A stretch of DNA of 64,000 nt, taken from contig JACKQL020000149.1 in the NCBI GenBank assembly GCA_018296165.2, positions 1 to 64,000 on the forward strand, written 5' to 3'. Below are positions 55,035-64,000 of this stretch, piece by piece; position 1 is the first letter of the stretch, and every line of letters starts with the position of its first letter. The translations under genes and the position numbers were made by a program. The notes beneath the pieces were generated by a model. That model did no database searches and was not told the origin of the DNA. It saw only the letters and a list, made by a program, of their open reading frames with translations. This DNA is from Termitomyces sp. T153 (Eukaryota; Basidiomycota; Agaricomycetes; Agaricales; Lyophyllaceae).

Positions 55035-55620
55035 GCTGTAGTGGAATTGCATTTGAAGCTTGTCAGCCTTCCATTCACTGTGACTCCTGGGTTCGACCCC
55101 CAGTGTTTGCATGATTGAGCATGTTTCATGAGACTTTTTTGTCACACATTTATGGTCTTGTGGCAATGGCTTACAATTATATGTGAATTTTTTGACAAAT
55201 AGTCATTTTCACTTGCATATGTATGACACCTCCCATGGTGTAGCAGAATCCATGTTGAAGTGTTGAAGCTTTCCATGTTAGCAGGCTCTAAGTTTGACCC
55301 CCTGTCCTTGCATTTATCAGTCATATTCCACACTAATTTTTTTTATTTTTATCAATGTATTGTGTTAGTTGCAAGTTCAAAATATGGTGCAAATTTTTTG
55401 ACAAACAATCATTCCACCCACCTGTGTATAACACCTCCTATAGTGTAGTAGAATTCCTGTTGAAGCTTTGAAGCTTCCCATACAAGCAGGTTCTGGGTTT
55501 GACCCCCTGTTCTTGCCTTTGTCTGTCATATTCCATGCTAATTTTTTTTATTTTTATCAATGTATTGTGTTAGTTGCAAGTTTGGCATATAGTGCCAATC
55601 TTTTGACAAACAATCATATT
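55035..55620 (+). repeat. ~203-bp tandem repeat with tRNA-like boxes
   Basis: Three related units have B-box positions near 55091, 55292 and 55497. The first retains a perfect T-arm, CTGGG-TTCGACC-CCCAG (55087-55103). The others read AGTTTGACCCC and GGTTTGACCCC. Each has an upstream A-box-like (T/A)GTGTAG(C/T)AGAATCC or equivalent and a T-rich tail (AATTTTTTTTATTTTTATC). Probably a second SINE family inserted or amplified in tandem. Confidence 0.62.
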
Positions 55621-55689
55621 TTTTTTGTTTTTGTTTATTACCTGCAAAGTGTTTTTTTTAGCCTATTTTGCATCATTAGAAACTCTACC

Positions 55690-56630
55690 ATGCTGAATTT
55701 TCCAACTGAAGAACTTCCTGCCATATCACTACTAGATGACCCAACATGCTTTTGTTTCCTCTGATGTTCTCCTTTCTTTTGAGCTGCTTTACATGATGCT
55801 GCAGCAGCAGCCCTCTTTTCATAGTCAGCATGAGTGCCATACTCAGCAGGAACCCTGTCCTTATTCTTGTTGACATAAACCTTCTACTGAAAGGTATCAC
55901 TAGATCCATATTCTTCCTGACAATCTCTCCAGAACTTCAGAAGGCACAACAGCCCCAACCAACCAAAATTGTGGGGATCCTTGAATTCCAGTGATCATGG
56001 AACATATCTTGAATTGATGAATTCTATACAATTCCACCACACAGCATTGTATGGAGCTGATTCATAATGGAAGCCTGAGTCAATTTCTGAGAATTTTTCA
56101 GTGAGAAAGATTCAAAGAACCAGGACAACCAATTTACTATAATGACTGTTCAAGTAGTCTTGAACAAGCATTTCCAATTCTGGCTGGGTTTGGACCATGC
56201 TGCTTGGTGGAGGTGGTAGTATTGGGAAACCTTTATGTAGTTTCCAACTTTCTACTGGAAGGCATTAGAGGAATTAGCAAATGTGAATGGGGACTCACCT
56301 TGATTTTCTCTGCCCACTCTTCCCCAGTTTCTGGTGCTGTTCCCTTACTGGCCCAGTAGTTGAAAATATTGGTGAGGATTTTATCTTTTAAGATGGTGGT
56401 TCTAGCCTGATGATTTGGCTCTTGCCAATACATTTCCTTATATGGTTCAAAAATTGCCCTCTCATCTGCAGTGAAGAGTGGTTCCATTTGTCTTTTCCTC
56501 AAAGAAAATATTGGTTCTGGTGCCTGGTGGACATTGGGTATGGGCTCATGGGACAAGGACATCTTGTAGGCCCATTTGTGACATTCAATTTTTGTTGAAC
56601 ACTGAATCACATGATCTTTCACCCACATGA
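55690..56630 (-). pseudogene. Unknown minus-strand protein remnant
   Basis: Read leftwards from 56628: YKMSLSHEPIPNVHQAPEP, then LFTADERAIFEPYKEMYWQ, then LKDKILTNIFNYWASKG, then across breaks FKDPHNFGWLGLLCLLKFWR and KVYVNKNKDRVPAEYGTHA, followed by an Ala/Lys/Gln-rich end. It is coherent enough to be a former gene but I do not recognise it. Such proteins are common in repeat-rich mushroom genomes; the function is unknown. Confidence 0.45.
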
Positions 56631-58680
56631 AAAACTTTCAGAGAATGCACCAAAACCAATGTCTGCCTGCCAGAGTGGATGAAAGCCACCTGGGAAGGTC
56701 TGTCTCTCTCTGTGTCAAAAAACTGTTTGTCTCTTCATTGAATTGTCTTGCACCAATTGAAGAATGTCCATAGGTGGCCCACCAGGTCAGACAACCTATT
56801 GGATCAGATGTCCATTCAGTGGACTGGACATTGGCCAGCAGTCCACAAATTCTGCCAAATCAATTCAATTGTCTTGTACCAGTCTTGCTAATTTTTTTGT
56901 CACCTACTAAAGGGTACATAGATTTCAGATAACCTTGAAGAACTACACCAGCTGTGACAAAATCCAAATTTGTTGCTAATGTCACCAACACCAATGAATA
57001 TCTGTTTTTCTATTGTCCCTTCTACTGTCCATCTTGGCAGACAGTCTGATAGTAGCTTGCCTACTTTAGCCTAGTGCCTATCACTTGAGGAAACTTTCAC
57101 AACAAAATTTTCTTTAAGAATACCTAATGTTGTGGAAAAATTGCCAATATTGATCATCATCTGCTGTACATCACTTGCACCTCTTCACATCAACCAATCA
57201 TCTTGTATAGGGCTCATAACAATTTTCCTTTCCCATCTCATATGTGCTGCTACATATATTCCAGGAAATCTCCTGCTGGCAGGCACACTCTTTGACACCT
57301 CATTTGTACCATGAATTTCTCAGGCAAAGAGATCTTATGCCTGCTGAAGAGAAGACTAGAGTCATCCATTACCTATACTGGTGAAAGAACAAGTGCCCAT
57401 CAGTCCAATTCCAGTTGTCACTTCTGCTGTGCCATTCCCAGCCACAAATGATGACCATAATTCTTTTGGGGATGCTACGATGGTAGATAATATATCTCCT
57501 GTCCCCATAAAGCATGATAAGGTAAATTTTCATGGAACAATTGTGCAACATATTATTGTTTATATCTTATAGACACAGGTAGACTATCTATAACAATGGC
57601 TAATATCACTAATGGATTCACAACTGAGTAAACCATTGAATGCATTGGTGAGATTAGCCATTGTTATGCATGTCCTGACAAATATCTTGCACAATGGCAA
57701 TGCCATGATTGCATGGGTTCAAGACTTCTTTGTCATAGGTATTTACACTGAACACACCAGTCCAGCCCACCTCACCAACCAGAGATATGGAGTGGCAAAT
57801 ACTTCCAGCCCATGAACTTATCTGATGCAGGTGGCTATTTCTATGTTCCCCACCATGCAATTCACAATTGCCATGGTAGCATGACCTGGGTGAATGTTCT
57901 TGAGGACTATAAATGAAAAAATGACATTAAAGAGCAAGACTTCCTACAAGCCATCCAGAGTACATCAACATTGTCATGGTGCTATCAGGCATGCTAAAAA
58001 TTACCAATACAGATCAAGATGAACCAATGGATATTGATGTAGAAACAGGGATCAATAGAAACATGTTTCTGGCACTGGATCCACCAGCAGAAATGCAGTT
58101 TTTATCAAGTAATCTGTCCCTGGAAATGCAGTTTTTAGCAGTGGATCCATTCCACAGAGTGGCAGATCTGCTGTCCAATCCATTGCTGCAGCAGGAGCAA
58201 CAGTTTTTGTCAGTGGATTCCATAGATCTGGGGTCAAATCCATCAAATGTCTCTATGCCTACCTCACATACCAAAATCCTAGCTAGAATTCAGATACTAG
58301 AGGAGGAGTGACAGGAACTAGAGGACAATGACACCATGGAAGGTGGAGAACTGCCATTGGAACAAGTACCAATAGAAGATGTTCCTTCACATGGACCACA
58401 AGAAATGTTCCTACTGCTTATGTTGATGGACTTCCTCCCTCTGCAGCCACTGCTGGTATCAATCTGCCATTTGCATATGAGTGCCATATTGAGAGAATTG
58501 ATTGCTTTGGAAACCCAATTGCATGCATTGTACACACAACTGGTGTGCACTACATCAGTGTTGTTGCATGCAAGTATTCTGACTAAGATGTCTGGGTCAA
58601 GGATGTCATTCACTCCCAGCAATTCCCAGCACATTTGAATGGACAAGAACATATCCTACAACAGCTGTTCTAAATGATTT
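56631..58680. other. CpG-poor sequence with unassigned ORFs
   Basis: Plus-strand frames at 57976-58311 (DEPMDIDVETGINRN, then a repeated EMQFL..(N/D)P-type motif) and 58336-58638 look like fragments of a repeat-borne gene, possibly the N-terminal part of the transposase gene that follows. Frames at 57381-57815 are uninformative. Confidence 0.35.
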
Positions 58681-60571
58681 TTGTCTGACTGATTTAGAGT
58701 GCAGATCCTCTGCTTATCAGTATTGGCAGAAACCTGCAAGGATTGCTTCATCAATTGCTTCTTCAGGTAAAGTAGATAACCTCTATTGTGAATTACAATG
58801 ACTTTTGCATTCATGGTGCTGGTTAAAAAAATTGAAATGGGCAGGTTTTAGACATGATGAGACAAAAGAACTGATGGCATCAGAGCATGGTGAGCTTGTG
58901 ATATTCTGTCCCACTTGGCCTCAACCAGGATTGAATATTCCATCAAACTGAGAAGAAGATCCTATTCAGTGGAAGTTCAATTGCTCATTGATGATAGATG
59001 GAAACTTCAAGGCAGATCATGTCCATCATCATAATCCTGCTTGGGATGTATGGCATTCAAAAGGGGGTGGAATGATGCCCAGGAGGGATGAACTTGATGA
59101 ATATCTTAAGTTTGCAAAGGATAGACTGACAGTGAGTTTTTCCTCAGATTGCTAACATATGCCATTATTGATTGACTTTATTGATTGACTATTAATGTTT
59201 GCATCCAAATTGCCCCCATCTGCCATCTGATATCTGCTGTAAGCTGTCTGCTAACAACCTCCACATCTGCCATCTGCTGTCCACTATTAACCTACACTCT
59301 GGCCATCTAGTAAGTCCATTGCCAGGGAGCTTCTTGTGAAAGCACATTCAAGGCCATCAAAAAGGCACTTCTATTGAACAAATCATCCAACATTACTGGA
59401 GTTCTTGCAATAGCATGCACCTGCAATGGCTGCTTTGCTTCCAACAGTATAACAACTTAACCTGTGGTGAAAGCCAAGTGTATACAGAGTTTTTCATCAC
59501 ACATGCACTGAAGATAACCAACATGGAATCTATTAAGTGTCTCTTGCTGGTATATGACATAACATGCCAGTGGTGTGTCTTGGCCTCCTTCATATCCATG
59601 GCCACAGAGAAAATTGCTTTTTTTGCTTTGCTCCATCATTTATTCCAGGAATTAGCCACATTGCTGAGGAGATAATTGAAAGTCTTTGGTCTACTCTCAA
59701 TGAAGTTTCACAGATGGCATAAACTACTACTCTTGCACATCGGGCAGAAATCCTTGATGATCATATGTGTGACTCCAACTTCAAGAAGTTACTTGATATG
59801 ATTCCTTTCCTATGCCAAAAATACTTGACAGCTATTGAGATGAGGAAGGCTGCTGTTCATTATTTTGCTGAACAGTCCACAAGAATCTCAGCAGAACTGA
59901 TATCAAGCTGGAAGGCTGAGATCATCATTGCTGAAAGTCTGAGGGACCAAGACAAGAAGGCAATGGACATCCTTGAGGCTTGGACCATAGGCCTGCAAGC
60001 AAGACATAGTAGTAATCTGGCAGACACTGGATCAGAAGCTGGGGGCCAGATGCTGGATACTGATACATTCTGGATCCAACTTGCACTTGACATTGAAGAA
60101 CAGCAGTGAGTTAAACCTGCCATTCTTCAAACCCAGATGGTTTCACTATCATTGAGCACTAAGTGTTATATCAGGATTGCATTACAAAACCATGTCCATT
60201 GGATGAGTCAGCAGGCACAGGAGGATGAGCAACAAAAGGTTGAAGCAGACAGAGAATTGTTAAGGGTTCAACTGAATGTCCTGGCTGCTTCCCAAGCCAA
60301 GCATGTTTATTTTTCCAATTCACAAAGAACTACACCACTTGACGTGGATGAGATTTCTGGTGCATTTGATGAAGAAATGTCAGATCACAATGAAACATTG
60401 CTGTATCCAGTGGCAAACCTGCTAGCAAGACTGAATCCACTGTTGGAACTGGATTATGCTGCACCAGAAGACTTTGAAATATTCTTGCCATCAACAATTG
60501 CTGGTGATCACTCAGAACTGTCCAGTATTAAAAGGCAATTGCATTTGCTTCAAATCAAAAGGCATATTTAA
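58681..60571 (+). pseudogene. KDZ (Kyakuja-Dileera-Zisupton) transposase remnant
   Basis: In order: LKWAGFRHDETKELMASEHG, then GELVIFCPTWPQPGLNIPSN (the CPxCPQPGxNLP block, one Cys lost), then MIDGNFKADHVHHHNP (first acidic residue), and GGGMMPRRDELDEYLKFAKD. After a gap come LLLVYDITCQWC (second Asp, YDIACQW block) and EEIIESLWSTLNEVS (the GEGIERLW block with the catalytic Glu). Then TLAHRAEILDDHMCDSNFKKL, and a helical C-terminus (59765-60109, 60137-60571). KDZ elements are large DNA transposons abundant in Agaricomycetes. Stops and frameshifts, one within 59670-59760, inactivate it. Confidence 0.85.
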
Positions 60572-60959
60572 GCACTCTGGGAGCTCATTGCTAAAAAACA
60601 CTTTCATATATTCTCATATTGTCCAGGTTGCTCCAAGCAAAAGTGTCAAAGTAGGAACAGTACTCATGCCTTGAACCAAGACTTCCATGTTACATATGTG
60701 ACAAATAGGATTCTTGGAAATTACAAGTTGCAGTTGTACTGTTACATTCAAAAAATCAACCCCAAGCATGGATACTCAATACTAGAACTTGCTCATTTTG
60801 ATGATTTTTCAAGCTTGCAGTCCAACCTAAACCACACCACTAAAACAATGGAGAATTACTTTACTATCCATAGTGATTTGGGACAATGGGTAAGAACTCA
60901 AAGTTAAGCCACATCTTTGGAGATACACATTAGGGAGAACAGAACAAAGGGGGAATGTA
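60572..60959. other. Sequence downstream of the KDZ remnant
   Basis: A frame at 60671-60907 ends VRTQS. The 60790-60920 part recurs at 35690-35860, so it belongs to a repeat, perhaps the 3' end of the same transposon type. At 60960 minus-strand Gypsy sequence begins. Confidence 0.4.
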
Positions 60960-62066
60960 ACCCAGTCCACTGTTGTTGATGCAGTGACAGATTCTGTTGA
61001 GTTTTGAAGAACTCAAGAGCCTTATGATCTGTTATCACATGGATCTTGTACCTTAGAAGCTTACCCTCCCACTCAAGGAGGGCTTCTAGGATAGCCAAAG
61101 TTTCTGGTTTATGCATGGCGTAATTTTTCTGTGCATTGGTGAACTTTTTAGACATTAATGCAGCTGACTGACATTTCTGCCAGCTTGGACCCTGTCCATA
61201 CATAGCTCTGACACCTGTCTTTGAGGTGCTGCAGATCAGCCAGATAAGATCCTTATGCCAAGGATTAATTGGGTGTCTCACTGGTGTTGGTGAATAGGTT
61301 GCCAATGAAATGGCAACCCATTCTGCATCATGGCCATTAATGGCCCAGTATATACAGAGACATTGTGCAAGAAATTCCTGATGTAGTTTACTAACCCTAG
61401 AAACCATTGGATGTCATTGTAGGTTCTAGGAGTGCACCACTTCTGGATCCTATTCAACTCATCCATATCAGAGTGTATACCCTGCAAATCAATTACATGG
61501 CCAAGGCACTCTATGTGCTCAGCATATAGCTCACACTTCTTTCATTTGAGGTAGAGCTTGTTCTTGCATAGTCTTTTAAAGACTACTCTGAGGTGCTGCT
61601 TATATTCCTTAATGGAATCTAAAAAGACAAAGATATCTTCTAAGTACACATGCATCCACTTGCCAATGATGTCCCTAAAGATGAATATCATCCACCTTTG
61701 GAACATGGCTGGCACATTACAGTCACAAATCTGCATGATATTACTGCAATATTTTTCAGTAATGGTCATAAACACAGTCTTTAGTGCATCCAATGTATGT
61801 ATCCTCACTTGCTCATATGCATTTGTGAGGTCAATTTTCAACCTTGCCAGCACATGAGCTACATCTTTCCTAATGACCTCTTGGTCCAGTAAGGGCATTA
61901 TGTCCTTAATGATATTGTCATTGTATTGGTGCATGTCTAATGCCACCCACAGAGACCCATCCTTTTCATGAATGCACAATAGTGGTGTAGCCTGGTCAGC
62001 CACACAATGTTCCCACCACTTAGCATGCACATAGCAGTCAATTTTATCCCACAATCGCTGCTAAAC
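60960..62066 (-). pseudogene. Gypsy RT-RNase H remnant, minus strand
   Basis: Reading leftwards: ATPLLCIHEKDGSLWVALDM (RT start, FxxKKDGSLRxCVDY block), MFQRWMIFIFRDIIGKWM then VYLEDIFVFLDS (the YLDD site decayed to YLED) near 61650, then a thumb block VNYIRNFLHNVS. RNase H follows with ALMSKKFTNAQKNYAMHKPE (near 61120) and KALEFFKTQQNLSLHQQQW. Same family as 25745-28015. The 5' side ends at 62066 against an oppositely oriented gag. Confidence 0.82.
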
Positions 62067-64000
62067 TGACTTAGGGCACATCCTTGGAGGCCCTGGCTCT
62101 TCAGGATGAAGCCTGGACTTGCCTGCTTCACTTAGACACCCAGGTGCAACTAACACAATCATCTCTCACCCACCATACTACCAAACCCTCTACTCTCCAT
62201 CAAATAACCAATCTTATCTCCAAATCACTCCAGGCATTGCTTGAATGCCTACTTCCTAACTCCACCCCTCCCATAGCCATGGAACCAGCCCCAACTGCAG
62301 CTGCACCCATTTCTGCAGCTCCAGTGACCTTACAGCCATGGATTCTGTGCCCCACACTACCCAATGCATACAATGGTGCCTGCTCTGGTGGGGAGTGATT
62401 CCTCCAGTCCTGCCTCACCTATATCCACCTTAGCAGAGATGCCTTCAACTCTGATGTGTTGAAAATAGCCTGAGTGCTGTCATACATGAAGACCAGACAT
62501 GCCTCTACCTATGCATTATGAGTCTTTTGTCATTCTGAAGGTCTTGGAAGCTTTCCAGACTGGGCCACCTTTGAGAAGGACTTTTACATGGAGTTTTACC
62601 TGTTATACCCCACCAAGATGGCAGCCTTGACACTATGTGATAGGGAGCAGTATAGACAAGAAAAGCATACACTGGATGAGTACATTGACTCATTCTGGGC
62701 TCTGGTTGAGCAGGCTGCCTACACTGATGGCCTCCAACTATGCCTCACCTTCTAGGACAGCTTGCACCCTGCACTGGTGGAATCTGGTAAAGGGTTGCTC
62801 CAACAATGAAAAGATTGCATTGTGATACAAGGTGGCCTGGAACCAATGGCAACTCATGGAGATTTGGAGAAAGCTCCACAGCCCCCATTCCACACTGTGC
62901 TCAGCTCTGATCAGCAATTTCTGCCACCCCACTCCTGCCTATCCAATGCTGGCCCTTATCCCAGCCATCCCTACAGCACACCCCCTGCTGCTGGGGATCC
63001 CCATGGATGTGAATGCTGCCAGGCAGCTCCACACTGCTCTGCCACTGTGCCAGAGATGCCAAAAGCCTGGGCACTTTGCATGGCACTGCCTCCTGGGCCT
63101 GGAGGTATGCTACCTTTCCACAGCAGAGCAGGAGGAACTCCTCCTGCAGCTGCTGGCCACAAAGAACACTGCTGGAGCTCTGTCACTAGATGGGCCTACA
63201 CCAGAGTTGACTCTGGAGGAGATCAGCATGTGCACCTCACCTCTGGAGCTGGAAAGGGATTTTTAGTTGAGCAACAGATGAGGTGTATGCCTCCATTGCT
63301 GGGTGCTAACAAGTTCTTGTATCTGTTGATAGAAAATGAAACTGCCTTTTCTGACACCCTTCATTCTGAGACAGAAGAACCTCAACACCCCCATCCAGAG
63401 GTACAGATACTGACTCTGGAGCCCCTTCCAAGCTCCCCAACACCTCCAAAGATCTATTGGCATGGCCCCACTGGGGCACATCAAATGCCCCAACATTACA
63501 TGATGGCTTCTGGCCCATCCACAACTTCCTACATCTCAATGTGGAGATTGAAATAATGGACACTCAGCAAATCCATAGAGTCATGGCTGTTCTGAACAGG
63601 AGAGCAATGGGACTGTTCCTAGACTCAGAGTTTGTCAAATGCCATGGCCTGTCCATGCAGCTCCTTCCCAAGCCCATTCCTATCTACAACATTGATGGAA
63701 TGCCTAAAGAAGCAGGTGCCATCAACTCTATAGTAGACCTGGTCCTCCACTTATTGAAACCACACAGAGCATGCCATATTTGCTATCACCAGCTTGGGTA
63801 AGCAGGACATGATCCTTGGTTTCATATGGCTCCATAAGCACAACCCTGAGATCAATTGGACCAAAGGAGAGGTAACCATGAGCAGGTGCCTCTGAAAGTG
63901 CTCTGCCTGTGCTGTGAAAGACAGAGCAGAGCACCTGTCCAGGTCTCTAATGGCTTCTCCAGTCTTCTTCATCAAGAAGAAGGATGGCTCACTCCAACTA
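62067..64000 (+). pseudogene. Family-A gag-protease copy 3 with internal deletion, running off the window
   Basis: Its gag begins within ALQDEAWTCLLHLDTQVQ (no LTR precedes it). It has a capsid-like block, the CCHC knuckle CQRCQKPGHFAWHC at about 63045-63090, and a protease region near 63580-63620 where the expected DSGA is decayed to RRAM. After ILGF-like sequence and the CSACAVKDRAEHL block, the sequence jumps at about 63931 to MASPVFFIKKKDGSL of RT. About 570 bp found in copy 1 (1065-1640) are missing. It continues past the window end. Confidence 0.8.

Noticed and set aside
55087..55103. Possible tRNA gene around the perfect T-arm
   Set aside because: No acceptor stem, D-arm or anticodon arm can be paired around it; the related units show that it is a tRNA-like repeat.

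Overview
The window reads as transposon-packed DNA of a filamentous basidiomycete, most likely an Agaricomycete. The grounds are introns of about 45-55 bp, Ty3/Gypsy chromoviruses with a C-terminal chromodomain, a Kyakuja-Dileera-Zisupton (KDZ) transposase remnant, Helitron helicase pieces, and wholesale loss of CpG (as TpG/CpA) from nearly all old repeats. No organism-specific marker was recognised, so the species is not named.

Layout. 1-10.7 kb: CpG-depleted layers of Ty3/Gypsy chromovirus (plus-strand pol with a nested solo LTR, an abutting minus-strand LTR-gag copy, further LTRs) and an internally deleted Helitron helicase. 10.7-19.2 kb: an island with ordinary CpG content holding the only host-type genes. 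These are a spliced ribose-phosphate pyrophosphokinase (minus, 7 exons), a spliced DUF262 gene (minus), broken pieces of SMC2 and of a casein-kinase-1-like kinase, a small unknown spliced ORF, and a foldback MITE with CACTT ends. 19.2-41.0 kb: decayed repeats again, namely a ubiquitin-protease-like fragment, several Gypsy families, a ~986-bp tandem duplication, a gag/Helitron chimera, Copia gag, a Tc1/mariner 3' end, and a second CACTT MITE carrying a solo LTR. 41.0-53.0 kb: one young, GC- and CpG-rich Ty3/Gypsy chromovirus on the minus strand. It has 988-bp LTRs differing at 9 sites, target duplication ATCAC, gag and pol, an antisense spliced Zn-cluster gene, and a solo LTR of a sister family nested in gag. 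53.0-64 kb: the other half of the decayed Zn-cluster gene that the young element split, tRNA-like (SINE-type) tandem repeats, an unknown minus-strand pseudogene, a KDZ transposase remnant, and two more Gypsy fragments.

The most notable object is the 41.0-53.0 kb element. A 12-nt sequence near the expected transcript start of its LTR is exactly complementary to the first 12 nt after the 5' LTR, which suggests Tf1-like self-priming. The same arrangement with an 11-nt sequence is seen in the unrelated-looking decayed Gypsy families. Its pol has two retropepsin-type DSGA domains in tandem. Its 3' region carries an antisense, intron-containing gene for a Zn2Cys6-like, NLS- and coiled-coil-containing protein, and the element landed in-frame just downstream of the Cys6 motif of another gene of that general kind. 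Eight of the nine differences between its LTRs are CpG-to-TpG/CpA transitions, so the decay process that erased its neighbours is visible at an early stage.

All functional statements rest on motif reading by eye; no database search was run.
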